Of a stretch of 64,000 nt of DNA, positions 1 through 8,917 are shown one piece after another. How positions within the stretch are numbered: the first letter of the stretch is position 1; the number at the start of each line of letters is the position of its first letter. Origin of the DNA: Litoreibacter albidus. Its GTDB lineage: Bacteria > Pseudomonadota > Alphaproteobacteria > Rhodobacterales > Rhodobacteraceae. The position numbers were made by a program, and so were the translations under genes. Below the pieces are notes generated by a model, which saw only the letters and a program-made list of their open reading frames with translations, was not told the origin of the DNA and made no database searches. The DNA is taken from assembly GCF_900107015.1 (NCBI RefSeq), contig NZ_FNOI01000008.1, forward strand, positions 86,001 to 150,000. Reading direction: 5' to 3'.

Positions 1-106
1 ACGATTTAGGTTTTCAGCTCTAAGCCTCAGGTCGCGAGCTTCCGACTAAACCGCCATTCGTGCTGTTCGCAGCATTGGTCATTCTGCCCTCAAAACGGAC
101 GCCCCA

Positions 107-280
107 CTAAAAATCGACCGCTATCCCCTTACGTTCCCAATCGCCGTAGCGCACGGGCTCTGGGCCGTCGCGGCCGCCCAGTTCTGAGGGGAGGTCCAGC
201 TCTTTTGCGGCCTTCTTGCGCGCGGCGGCTTCTTCCAGTGCGCGAAGGGCCGCTGGGGGCAGGTCTTCTTTGTCTGTCAT
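107..280 (-). CDS. DUF1674 family protein (SdhAF4-like)
   Basis: This encodes a 57-residue soluble protein. The C-terminal half carries the family signature: a proline/glycine-rich stretch, then RYGDWERKGIAVDF at the extreme C-terminus. DUF1674 includes the mitochondrial succinate dehydrogenase assembly factor SDHAF4, so a role in maturing the flavoprotein subunit of succinate dehydrogenase is plausible; that is family knowledge, and no sdh genes are in the window. The N-terminus is charged and Ala/Lys-rich. I chose the ATG at 280 because a longer in-frame version would run into the divergent rsmB leader and add an unrelated Arg/Thr-rich extension. It is transcribed away from rsmB. Confidence 0.8.
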   Translation of the reverse strand: MTDKEDLPPAALRALEEAAARKKAAKELDLPSELGGRDGPEPVRYGDWERKGIAVDF

Positions 281-340
281 GGCTCGCGTCCTTGTTCCGG
301 TCCTGCACTTGATATACGGCCCTTGGGCAAGGAGACAAGT

Positions 341-1633
341 ATGACGCAAGACGACACCTCACCCTCTGGCCTTCATGCCCGCCGTGCCGCGGTTCAACTG
401 CTGCGGGGCGTGTTGGAGGAAAAGGAACAGCTGTCCGTGCTGCTCGGCAGTGGCGTGCTGGACCGGCTGCAGCCCGCCGACCGCGCGCGGGCGCAGCGTT
501 TGGCGACGACGACCCTGCGTGAGCTGGGGCGGGCCGATGTGGTGATCTCGCAATTCGTCGAGAAGATGCCGCCGGATGTGGCGCTGAATATTCTGCGCCT
601 TGCCGTGGTGGAGCTATGTGTCGAGGGCGAGGCCCCGCACGGTGTTGTGGATAGCGCCGTGAACCTGATGAAGCGCTCTGGCCGTTCCCCGCGGATGGCG
701 GGACTGGCGAATGCCGTGCTGCGCAAGGTTGCCACCGAAGGCCCGCAGATGTGGGCGGATATCCCCGCGTCGCCCATGCCCAAGTGGCTGCGCCCGCGTG
801 TGGTGCATTTGTTTGACGAGGCCACCGTGCAAGGCATTGAGGCCGCGCATCTGGCAGGCGCACCGTTGGATATTACCCTGCGCGATGAGTCCAAGGCCGA
901 CTACTGGGCCGAACAGCTTGGCGCGGAGGTGCTGCCGACGGGTTCCCTGCGGGGAACCGGCTCTGTGCAAGTGACTGAATTACCTGGGTTCTCTGAAGGG
1001 GCGTGGTGGATTCAAGACGCCGCCGCCGCGATGGCCGCGCGGATGCTTGACGCCCAAAAGGGCGAGCAGGTGCTGGATATGTGCGCCGCACCGGGGGGCA
1101 AAACCATGCAACTTGCGGCGACGGGGGCGGAGGTCACCGCGCTGGATATCTCTGCCGACCGGATGGCGTGGGTGGAGGAAAACCTGCAACGCACGGGCCT
1201 CACCGCGAAACTGATGGTGGAGGACGCGCTGAACGCGCCGGACGATATTTTATACGATGCAATCTTGCTGGATGCGCCCTGTTCGGCCACCGGCACGATC
1301 CGCCGTCATCCCGACCTGCCCTATGTCAAGGACGGGACGCAGCTGAGCGAACTTTTTGCGCTGCAAGCTGATATGATCGACACGGCGGTTGGCCTTCTGA
1401 AGCCGGGCGGTCGGCTGGTGTTCTGCACCTGCTCGTTGCTGTTCGACGAGGGGGAACGTCAGGCCAAAACCGCTATGGCACGGCATGGTTTGACCGAGAT
1501 CGAGACCAATCTGAAAGGCGTGGAGCCTGCGTGGCGCAGCCGCGTTGGCGGGCTTCGACTGTCGCCAAGCTACTGGGCAGACCGTGGCGGAATGGACGGC
1601 TTTTTCATGATTGCGATGCGCAAACCTGAATAA
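341..1633 (+). CDS. rsmB: 16S rRNA m5C967 methyltransferase RsmB
   Basis: The 430-residue enzyme uses S-adenosylmethionine to methylate C5 of a 16S rRNA cytosine (C967 in E. coli numbering). An N-terminal NusB-like RNA-binding domain (about residues 5-130) precedes the Rossmann methyltransferase domain. The SAM-binding motif VLDMCAAPGGK lies near residue 245. Two cysteines typical of the family are visible: Cys314 in DAPCSATG (motif IV) and Cys364 in FCTCSL (motif VI, the expected nucleophile). The start is the ATG at 341, preceded by GGAG at 331-334; an upstream in-frame TTG at 323 is less likely. The heparinase-like gene follows almost at once. Confidence 0.93.
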   Translation: MTQDDTSPSGLHARRAAVQLLRGVLEEKEQLSVLLGSGVLDRLQPADRARAQRLATTTLRELGRADVVISQFVEKMPPDVALNILRLAVVELCVEGEAPHGVVDSAVNLMKRSGRSPRMAGLANAVLRKVATEGPQMWADIPASPMPKWLRPRVVHLFDEATVQGIEAAHLAGAPLDITLRDESKADYWAEQLGAEVLPTGSLRGTGSVQVTELPGFSEGAWWIQDAAAAMAARMLDAQKGEQVLDMCAAPGGKTMQLAATGAEVTALDISADRMAWVEENLQRTGLTAKLMVEDALNAPDDILYDAILLDAPCSATGTIRRHPDLPYVKDGTQLSELFALQADMIDTAVGLLKPGGRLVFCTCSLLFDEGERQAKTAMARHGLTEIETNLKGVEPAWRSRVGGLRLSPSYWADRGGMDGFFMIAMRKPE

Positions 1634-1699
1634 TCGGTGACAGGTCTGCTTGCTCCGCGTAGATTCGCGGACAAAAGAAGCAGACGAAAAGTCGGTGAT

Positions 1700-3448
1700 A
1701 TGGGCATTGAGGCTAAAGTCGCACCATCCTTGGGGATGGAGCGCAACATTACATTTATGGACAAGGTGCATGCACGGCTGAGTGCCATGGGTGCGCAGGC
1801 AACGGGTTTTGTCTCGCAGCCGGAACCCCGCACGATTGGCTCCTTCGCCAAGGGCAAGCAACTGGCGGCGGGGAACTTCCAGTTCGGCGGGCATCTGGTG
1901 CAGGCAGAGGGGCGTTCCCTTTGGGAGATCACACCGCCCGACGCGATGTATGAGGCGGAGCTGAACGGCTTCACGTGGCTGGATGATCTGGCCGCCGTCG
2001 GGGACCGCGCGTCGCGGCTGATGGCGCAGGCATGGGTTAACGAATGGATTGACCGCTTTGGCCGTGGGCGCGGGCTTGGCTGGTCACCGGACCTGACGGG
2101 CCGCAGGCTGATCCGCTGGATCAACCACGCTTTGTTCTTGATGAACGGGCAAACGCCCGAGACCAACGACATCTACTACAAATCCTTGGCGCATCAGACG
2201 GCCTATCTTGGGCGGCGCTGGTCGGTGGCGTCGCGCGGGTTGCCGCGCTTCGAGGCGCTGACGGGGCTTTTGTATTCCTCGCTGAGCCTGAGCGGCATGG
2301 AGCGGTTCGCGACGCCGTCGACGAATGCCCTTGCGCGCGAATGCGCGGATCAGATTGACGCGGAGGGGGGGATTCCCACCCGAAACCCCGAAGAATTGCT
2401 GGAAGTGTTCACGTTGCTCACATGGGCCGCAGCGGCGCTGCGCGAGGCGGGGCGCACCCCGTTGCCCGCGCATTTGGATGCCATAGAGCGTATCGCGCCA
2501 ACCCTGCGTGCGCTTCGCCATGCCGACGGTGGCTTGGCGCGGTTCCACGGCGGTGGGCGCGGTTTGGAAGGGCGGCTGGATCACGCATTGGCGTATTCCG
2601 GTGTGAAGGCGGCGCAGTCGCGTGGTTTGGTCATGGGCTACGCGCGGATGTCCGGCGGGCGCACCAGCGTTGTGATGGACGCTAGCGCACCGCCCGCACG
2701 CAACGTGTCGCGCACGGCGCACGCAAGCACCTTGGCGTTCGAGTTAACATCGGGGCGCCGCGCGCTGATCGTGAACTGCGGCTCCGGCGCACCGTTCGGT
2801 GCGGAGTGGCGCAGGGCGGGGCGGGCGACACCGTCGCATTCAACGCTGTCCATTGATGGTGTGTCCTCGGCCAAGCTGACGGCGCAACTGCACGGCGAGT
2901 TCCTGACTTCCGGCCCTTTGAAGGTGACGGAGCAACGCACGGTCAGCGAAAGCGGCCACGAGATTATCACCAGCCACGACAGCTATTGCGCAGAATACGG
3001 TCTGACCCACGTGCGCAAAATGGACCTCAGCCTTGATGGGCGCAGGGTAACCGGAGAGGACACGCTGGCCGCGCTGTCCGACCCCGACCGCGTGCGGTTC
3101 GAGGCGCATATGAACAAGGTTTCGCTGCAAGGCGTGCCCTATTCGATCCGCTTTCACCTGCATCCAGAGGTCGACGCATCGCTTGATATGGGCGGGACCG
3201 CGATCTCGCTTGCCTTAAAAAGTGGCGAAATCTGGGTGTTCAAACCATCGTTTTCCGCGAAAATGACGATTGAACCCAGTGTTTATCTGGAAAAAGGGCG
3301 ATTAAAGCCCCGTGCGTCCAAACAGATCGTTTTATCCGCGCGCGTGATGGAGTATGCGAGCCAGGTCAGCTGGTCATTGGCCAAAGCGCAAGACACGCCG
3401 TCTTACCTGCGCGATGTGGATGAGGACCTTGAGCTGGCGCTGAACTGA
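1700..3448 (+). CDS. Heparinase II/III family protein
   Basis: This is a protein of about 582 residues whose C-terminal half matches the heparinase II/III beta-sandwich fold, with an alpha-helical N-terminal toroid-like region. It contains the QPEPRTIGSFAKGKQL segment typical of rhodobacterial members. Family members are polysaccharide lyases or lyase-like proteins acting on uronic-acid polymers, but bacterial housekeeping-linked versions are uncharacterised, so the substrate is unknown. No signal peptide is visible. The start is uncertain: in-frame GTG 1637, ATG 1700, ATG 1736 and ATG 1757 are all possible, and none has a strong ribosome-binding site. It sits between rsmB and purH, probably in one transcription unit. 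Confidence 0.8.
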   Translation: MGIEAKVAPSLGMERNITFMDKVHARLSAMGAQATGFVSQPEPRTIGSFAKGKQLAAGNFQFGGHLVQAEGRSLWEITPPDAMYEAELNGFTWLDDLAAVGDRASRLMAQAWVNEWIDRFGRGRGLGWSPDLTGRRLIRWINHALFLMNGQTPETNDIYYKSLAHQTAYLGRRWSVASRGLPRFEALTGLLYSSLSLSGMERFATPSTNALARECADQIDAEGGIPTRNPEELLEVFTLLTWAAAALREAGRTPLPAHLDAIERIAPTLRALRHADGGLARFHGGGRGLEGRLDHALAYSGVKAAQSRGLVMGYARMSGGRTSVVMDASAPPARNVSRTAHASTLAFELTSGRRALIVNCGSGAPFGAEWRRAGRATPSHSTLSIDGVSSAKLTAQLHGEFLTSGPLKVTEQRTVSESGHEIITSHDSYCAEYGLTHVRKMDLSLDGRRVTGEDTLAALSDPDRVRFEAHMNKVSLQGVPYSIRFHLHPEVDASLDMGGTAISLALKSGEIWVFKPSFSAKMTIEPSVYLEKGRLKPRASKQIVLSARVMEYASQVSWSLAKAQDTPSYLRDVDEDLELALN

Positions 3449-3477
3449 CCTCTGCTGCTTGAGCTTTAAGGACTGCT

Positions 3478-5064
3478 ATGACCGATCTCGTTCCCGTGCG
3501 CCGCGCGCTGCTTTCTGTATCCGATAAAACTGGCCTGATTGACTTCGCCCGTGCCTTGGCGGGCCACGGTGTAGAGCTTCTCTCGACGGGCGGCACCGCT
3601 GCCGCGATCCGCGACGCGGGGCTGGACGTGAAAGATGTGTCCGAGGTTACGGGTTTCCCAGAGATGATGGATGGCCGCGTAAAGACGCTGCACCCGATTG
3701 TGCACGGCGGATTGCTGGCGCTGCGCGACAACGAGGGGCACGTGGGCTCTATGAAAGAACACAGCATTGACGCGATCGACCTGCTGGTGGTGAACCTCTA
3801 CCCGTTTGAAGAAACCGTGGCCAAAGGTGCCGACTACGCGACGTGCATCGAGAACATCGACATTGGCGGCCCTGCGATGCTGCGTTCTGCGGCGAAGAAC
3901 CACCAGTTTGTGAACGTCGTCACCGACGTGCAGGACTACGACGCCGTGCTGGCCGAGATGAACGCCCAAGACGGTGCGACGTCCTACGCCTTCCGCCAGC
4001 GCTTGGCGCTGACGGCCTATTCGCGCACTGCGGCCTACGACACGGCCGTGTCGGGTTGGATGGCTGGCGCATTGGGTGAGACGCCGCGCCGCAAGTCCTT
4101 TGCCGGCACCATCGCGCAAACACTGCGCTACGGCGAGAACCCACACCAAGAGGCCGCGTTCTACACCGACGGCTCCGCCCGTCCGGGTGTGGCGACGGCC
4201 AAGCAGCACCAAGGCAAAGAGCTGTCTTACAACAACATCAACGACACCGACGCCGCGTTTGAACTGGTGGCCGAATTCGACCCCAAGGACGGCCCCGCTG
4301 TGGCGATCATCAAGCACGCCAACCCATGCGGCGTAGCGCGTGGCGCGACGGTGGCGGAAGCCTACAACAAAGCGTTCGAGTGCGATCAGACATCTGCGTT
4401 CGGCGGTATCATCGCGGTGAACCAGCCGCTGGACGGGGCCACGGCAGAGGCGATTAGCGGCATCTTCACCGAAGTCGTTATCGCGCCAGGCGCGGACGAC
4501 GATGCGCGCGCGATCTTCGCCAAAAAGAAAAACCTGCGTTTGCTGACGACGAACGGCCTGCCTGATCCGGTGGCCGCCGCCCTGACCGTGCGCCAAGTGT
4601 CCGGCGGGCTGTTGGTGCAGGACAAAGACAACGGCCGTATCATGGCGGATGACTTGAAGGTCGTGACCAAACGCGCCCCGACCGAGCAGGAACTTGCCGA
4701 CATGCTGTTTGCATGGCGCGTGGCCAAACACGTCAAATCCAACGCCATCGTTTACGTCAAAGACGGCGCAACGGTTGGTATCGGCGCGGGGCAGATGAGC
4801 CGCGTTGACAGCTCCCGCATTGCGGCGCGCAAGGCGCAGGACGTGGCAGAGCTGTTGAAGCTGACAGAGCCGCGCACCATCGGGTCCGCCGTGGCGTCTG
4901 ATGCGTTCTTCCCGTTTGCGGACGGTTTGCAAACCGCCGCAGAGGCCGGTGCGACGGCGCTGATCCAACCGGGCGGCTCCATGCGGGACGACGAAGTTAT
5001 TGCAGCAGCGGACGAGTTGGGGTTGGCCATGGTCTTCACCGGCATGCGTCACTTCCGGCACTAA
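3478..5064 (+). CDS. purH: Bifunctional AICAR transformylase / IMP cyclohydrolase PurH
   Basis: The 528-residue enzyme catalyses the last two steps of de novo IMP synthesis: formyl transfer from 10-formyl-tetrahydrofolate to AICAR, then ring closure. The N-terminal MGS-like cyclohydrolase domain (about 1-130) contains LLSTGGTA and GRVKTLHP. The larger AICAR transformylase domain contains the active-site motif K279-H280 in [11 protein letters not shown] and the conserved FGGIIAVN. The length is typical of the family. The C-terminus ends in FTGMRHFRH, as in many PurH proteins. The gene is two bases upstream of lspA, so translation is probably coupled. Confidence 0.97.
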   Translation: MTDLVPVRRALLSVSDKTGLIDFARALAGHGVELLSTGGTAAAIRDAGLDVKDVSEVTGFPEMMDGRVKTLHPIVHGGLLALRDNEGHVGSMKEHSIDAIDLLVVNLYPFEETVAKGADYATCIENIDIGGPAMLRSAAKNHQFVNVVTDVQDYDAVLAEMNAQDGATSYAFRQRLALTAYSRTAAYDTAVSGWMAGALGETPRRKSFAGTIAQTLRYGENPHQEAAFYTDGSARPGVATAKQHQGKELSYNNINDTDAAFELVAEFDPKDGPAVAIIKHANPCGVARGATVAEAYNKAFECDQTSAFGGIIAVNQPLDGATAEAISGIFTEVVIAPGADDDARAIFAKKKNLRLLTTNGLPDPVAAALTVRQVSGGLLVQDKDNGRIMADDLKVVTKRAPTEQELADMLFAWRVAKHVKSNAIVYVKDGATVGIGAGQMSRVDSSRIAARKAQDVAELLKLTEPRTIGSAVASDAFFPFADGLQTAAEAGATALIQPGGSMRDDEVIAAADELGLAMVFTGMRHFRH

Positions 5065-5066
5065 TC

Positions 5067-5546
5067 ATGCGGGTGATGCTTCTTACAGCGCTGGCTGCGT
5101 TCGGCATTGATCAACTGTCCAAATGGGCAGTTGTTCATAAACTGAACCTGATCGAGGTGCGCTCCATCGACGTGCTTCCCCCCTTGCTGAACTTTCGCAT
5201 GGGGTGGAACACAGGTATCAACTTTGGCCTGCTGTCCGACAATCCGGAGTTTATGCGGGTCGCGTTGGTGGTGTTTGCGATTGTTGTGTCCGGCTTTTTG
5301 CTGTGGTGGGGCAACCGCAATCTGGGGCGTGTGATCACGCGCATGGGCGCGGGTGCGATCATCGGCGGGGCGCTGGCGAATGCGCTGGACCGCGTCATCT
5401 ATGGTGCGGTGGCGGACTTTTTGAACATCTCGTGCTGCGGGATCAATAACCCCTATACCTTCAATATCGCTGATATTTTCATCTTTGCGGGTGCGTTTGC
5501 CCTTGTCGCATTTGACGACACCAAGGGTGAGCAGGCGGCGGGATAA
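5067..5546 (+). CDS. lspA: Lipoprotein signal peptidase II LspA
   Basis: This 159-residue inner-membrane aspartic protease removes signal peptides from prolipoproteins after lipidation. Four hydrophobic segments are visible. The catalytic aspartates are expected to be Asp117 in VADFLN and Asp136 in FNIADIF, with conserved Asn106 and Asp108 in NALDRV. A short insert, ISCCGINNPY, lies between the two catalytic motifs. The gene follows purH by two bases and precedes a predicted lipoprotein that would be one of its substrates. Confidence 0.95.
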   Translation: MRVMLLTALAAFGIDQLSKWAVVHKLNLIEVRSIDVLPPLLNFRMGWNTGINFGLLSDNPEFMRVALVVFAIVVSGFLLWWGNRNLGRVITRMGAGAIIGGALANALDRVIYGAVADFLNISCCGINNPYTFNIADIFIFAGAFALVAFDDTKGEQAAG

Positions 5547-5615
5547 ATAAGCCTCGTGACGACCGCGCTAGATTGCGCTAAAACGGCTTCAAAAGAAGAG
5601 CAGGAGTGGTCTTTC

Positions 5616-6134
5616 ATGCAACGCAAAGCGATGGTCCTATTCGGGATGGTCTGTGCCGCACTGGTACTGTCGGCGTGCGACCGGAACAAACAGCCGGTCC
5701 TGCTCAACGTCAAATCCAACCAAGAAGGCGGCCCTGACGAATTCGCGGTGCTGCCCTCCAAGCCGCTGACGCTGCCTGACAGCTTCGCCGCATTGCCTGC
5801 GCCCACCAAGGGCGGAAGCAACCGCACCGACGTGACCCCGCTGCAAGATGCGGTCGTGGCGCTGGGCGGAAACCCGAACGGCGGGATCAACGATGGCGGC
5901 TTGGTAAACTACGCCTCGCGCTTTGGCATATCGCCCAACATCCGTGGTGAGCTTGCCGCCGAAGATCTGGAATTCCGCCGCAAGAATGATGGCCGTGTTC
6001 TGGAGCGTTTGTTCAACGTGAACGTCTACTACAAGGCGTACCGCAAACAGTCGCTGGACCAATATGCCGAGCTTGAGCGCCTGCGCCGTCTTGGCGTGCG
6101 GACCAACTCTGCCCCGCCTGAGGGCGCTGAGTAA
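5616..6134 (+). CDS. DUF3035 lipoprotein (BamF-like)
   Basis: This is a 172-residue lipoprotein. Its signal sequence ends in the lipobox LSAC, with Cys21 as the lipidation site. The mature part contains the phrase PDEFAVLPSKPLTLPDSFAALPAPT, given here as two motifs: PDEFAVLPSKPL and LPDSFAALPAPT, typical of DUF3035. Members are restricted to alphaproteobacteria, and family knowledge links them to the outer-membrane beta-barrel assembly (BAM) complex as BamF. The start at ATG 5616 has AGGAG at about 5601-5605 and gives a normal lipoprotein signal; an upstream in-frame ATG at 5556 would bury it. It lies between lspA and the M16 peptidase pair. Confidence 0.85.
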   Translation: MQRKAMVLFGMVCAALVLSACDRNKQPVLLNVKSNQEGGPDEFAVLPSKPLTLPDSFAALPAPTKGGSNRTDVTPLQDAVVALGGNPNGGINDGGLVNYASRFGISPNIRGELAAEDLEFRRKNDGRVLERLFNVNVYYKAYRKQSLDQYAELERLRRLGVRTNSAPPEGAE

Positions 6135-6222
6135 GCGGGCTGGTCACAAGGTCGTGGCCTAGCTTGTATTCCTCGCTGCACGTGCCATGTTTTCATTAGA
6201 TGTGATTTTCAAAGGGATGCTT

Positions 6223-7566
6223 ATGCGCCGTCTAATTGCTTGTCTGATTGCCCCCGTCATGATGGCCCTTCCTGCCGCAGCGGCCGAGAAAGTAACAACA
6301 TTCACGCTCGACAATGGCATGCAGGCGGTTGTGCTTGAGGACCACCGTGCGCCGGTTGTTGTGCATATGCTGTGGTACAAAGCGGGCGCGGCTGACGAGG
6401 CCCCCGGCGTGTCCGGCATCGCGCACTTCCTAGAGCATTTGCTATTCAAGGCGACGGACAAGATGGAGGCGGGTGAGTTCTCTGCCGTGGTGGAAGCCAA
6501 CGGTGGATCGGACAACGCGTTCACCTCTTGGGATTACACGGCCTACCACCAGCGCATCGCCGCCGACCGGTTGGAACTGATGATGCAGATGGAAGCCGAC
6601 AGGATGCGCAACATCCGGCTGACCGAAGAGGACGTAGAGACAGAGCGCAAGGTGATCCTTGAGGAGCGCGCGCAGCGCACCGACAGCGATCCGGGTGCCC
6701 TGTTCAGCGAGCAGCGCAATGCGGCGCAGTATCTGAACCACCCTTACGGCATCCCGATCATCGGCTGGCGCCACGAGATGGAAAAGCTGAGCCGCGAGGA
6801 CGCCTTGGCGTTTTACCAGAAATACTATGCGCCGAACGCCGCTGTGCTGATTGTTGCGGGGGACGTGGATCCGTTGGAGGTCGAAGCGCTGGCGAAGAAA
6901 TACTATGGCCCGTTGGAGCCGACCGTTGGCCTGCCAGAGCGCGAACGCCCCGCGGAGCCACCGCAACGCGCGGAGCGGCGCATCGTTTATGAAGACCCGC
7001 AAGTGGCGCAACCCTATGTGATCCGCAGCTACACCGCCCCCGAACGGGACGCGGGCGCGCAGGAGACAGCCGCCGCGCTGACCGTGCTGGCCGAAATCCT
7101 TGGCGGCACCGGCCAGACATCGGTGCTGGGCCGCGCGTTGCAGTTCGAAAGCAACAAGGCGGTTTATACCGCCGCGTATTATTCTGGCGTGAACTACGAC
7201 GACACAACGTTTGGCATGTTCATGGTGCCCGCCCCCGGCCTGAGCTTGCAAGAGGGCGAGGACGAGATGGACGCCGTGGTGGCGCAATTCCTGAAGGACG
7301 GCGTGGACGCGGATCATTTGGCGCGCGTGAAGTCGCAAATCCGCGCGTCGCTGATCTACGGACAGGATGACGTGGCCTCCCTTGGTCGCGAATACGGCGC
7401 GGCGCTGACATCGGGGCTGACCGTGCAAGACGTGCAGGACTGGCCCAAGATTTTGGATGCTGTGACCGAAGATGACGTGATGGCAGCCGCCCGTATGGTG
7501 TTTGACCGCAAGAACGCGGTGACCGGCTGGTTCCGCAAGCCTATGACCGAAGAGGTGTCCCAATGA
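6223..7566 (+). CDS. M16 family zinc peptidase, catalytic subunit
   Basis: This is a 447-residue secreted peptidase of the pitrilysin/processing-peptidase family. The N-terminal signal peptide is followed at once by the first M16 domain. The inverted zinc motif HxxEH is present as His68-Phe-Leu-Glu71-His72 (HFLEH), and the downstream ligand region is VILEERAQR near 145-153. The C-terminal M16_C domain follows. ATG 6223 is preferred because GGG at 6214-6216 is properly spaced; ATG 6217 is the alternative. The stop codon overlaps the start of the next gene (ATGA), which encodes a partner without the zinc motif, so the two probably form a heterodimer in the periplasm. Confidence 0.9.
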   Translation: MRRLIACLIAPVMMALPAAAAEKVTTFTLDNGMQAVVLEDHRAPVVVHMLWYKAGAADEAPGVSGIAHFLEHLLFKATDKMEAGEFSAVVEANGGSDNAFTSWDYTAYHQRIAADRLELMMQMEADRMRNIRLTEEDVETERKVILEERAQRTDSDPGALFSEQRNAAQYLNHPYGIPIIGWRHEMEKLSREDALAFYQKYYAPNAAVLIVAGDVDPLEVEALAKKYYGPLEPTVGLPERERPAEPPQRAERRIVYEDPQVAQPYVIRSYTAPERDAGAQETAAALTVLAEILGGTGQTSVLGRALQFESNKAVYTAAYYSGVNYDDTTFGMFMVPAPGLSLQEGEDEMDAVVAQFLKDGVDADHLARVKSQIRASLIYGQDDVASLGREYGAALTSGLTVQDVQDWPKILDAVTEDDVMAAARMVFDRKNAVTGWFRKPMTEEVSQ

Positions 7567-8870
7567 TCCGCGTAGTTCTAGCCGCCTGTTTCGCGCTGGT
7601 CGCGCTGCCCGCAGCGGCGATTGATATTAAGGAAGTCACCTCCCCCGGTGGGATCAAGGCGTGGCTGGTCGAGGAATCCTCGATCCCGTTCACCGCCTTG
7701 GAAATCCGTTTCAAGGGCGGCGCGTCCTTGGATGCGGAAGGCAAGCGTGGCGCGGCCTATTTGATGTCGGGCCTGCTGGACGAGGGCGCGGCGGAGTTGA
7801 CCTCCACCGAGTTCGCGCTGGCGGCTGAAGAGTTGGCGTTGAAGTACGACTTCGACGTGTTTTCTGACGGCTTTTCTATCTCGGCGCAGTTTCTATCGGA
7901 GAACAGCGGCGAGTCGGTGGAGTTGTTGCGCAAGGCGATCAATGCGCCCCGGTTTGACCAAGACGCCATCGACCGCGTGCGCGGGCAAGTGCTGTCGATC
8001 ATCGCGTCTGACGAAGAAGACCCGAACGACATTGCCAGCAAAACCTTCGCGGCGCTGGCACATGGCGACCACCCGTATGCCACTAAGATTGAAGGCACCG
8101 CAGAGTCTGTAGCGGGGCTAACACGCGACGACCTGATTGCGTCGCATAAAGCGCTTTTGGCACGGGATAGGGTCTATATCGGCGCGGTTGGCGACATCAC
8201 CGCAGAGGAGTTGGGCGTCATGCTCGACATGCTGTTGGGCGACTTACCGACAAGCACGGTTGATCTGCCCGCAGAGGCCCCGTTCTTGCTGGCGGGCGGC
8301 GAGACTGTGGTGGCCTACGACACCCCGCAATCCGTGGCACGGTTCGGGCATGAGGGCATCGCGCGCGATGATCCGGACTTTTTCGCGGCTTATGTGATGA
8401 ACCAAATCCTAGGCTCTGGCGGTTTTGGATCGCGGTTGATGGACGAGGTCCGCGAGAAGCGCGGCCTGACCTACGGGGTCTATTCCTATCTGGCCTCGCG
8501 CGAGCATGTGAACCTGATGATGGGGCAGGTGTCGTCCTCCAATGACCGCGTGGCGGAAGCCATTTCCGTGATCCGCGACGAGTGGGCCAAAATGGCCGAA
8601 AACGGCGTGACGGCGGAGGAGTTGGAGCGGGCGAAAACCTATCTGACAGGCGCCTATCCGCTGCGGTTCGATGGCAACGCGCGGATCGCCAACATTCTGG
8701 CGGCGATGCAATTTGACGAGCTACCGATCGACTACATCGACACGCGCAACGACAAGGTTGAAGCGGTCACGTTGGAGGACATCAAACGCGTGTCCAAGCG
8801 GTTGCTGAAGCCTGAAAACCTGCATTTCGTGGTGGTTGGTCAACCGACCGGATTGGATGCCTCCAACTAG
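7563..8870 (+). CDS. M16 family peptidase, non-catalytic partner
   Basis: This 435-residue exported M16 homologue begins with a signal peptide ending in LPAAA. The HxxEH motif is replaced by YLMSGLLDEGA, so the metal site is absent. The C-terminal half keeps the conserved RVAEA...KRGLTYG region (VREKRGLTYGVYSY), which in M16 partners supplies the Arg/Tyr pair that helps bind substrate in the active subunit. The ATGA overlap with the catalytic subunit supports equimolar synthesis and a heterodimer resembling the alpha/beta mitochondrial processing peptidase. Confidence 0.9.
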   Translation: MIRVVLAACFALVALPAAAIDIKEVTSPGGIKAWLVEESSIPFTALEIRFKGGASLDAEGKRGAAYLMSGLLDEGAAELTSTEFALAAEELALKYDFDVFSDGFSISAQFLSENSGESVELLRKAINAPRFDQDAIDRVRGQVLSIIASDEEDPNDIASKTFAALAHGDHPYATKIEGTAESVAGLTRDDLIASHKALLARDRVYIGAVGDITAEELGVMLDMLLGDLPTSTVDLPAEAPFLLAGGETVVAYDTPQSVARFGHEGIARDDPDFFAAYVMNQILGSGGFGSRLMDEVREKRGLTYGVYSYLASREHVNLMMGQVSSSNDRVAEAISVIRDEWAKMAENGVTAEELERAKTYLTGAYPLRFDGNARIANILAAMQFDELPIDYIDTRNDKVEAVTLEDIKRVSKRLLKPENLHFVVVGQPTGLDASN

Positions 8871-8917
8871 CCAAGTGTCATGGCCGAATCGGGAATCGGC
8901 GTGCTACAATTGGGGGT

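Noticed and set aside
1..106. Gene or RNA at the left edge
   Set aside because: No reading frame or structured RNA could be supported in these bases.
3466..5061. Long open frame on the minus strand, antisense to purH
   Set aside because: It mirrors the codon structure of purH, has His/Arg/Gln-rich low-complexity translation and matches no family.
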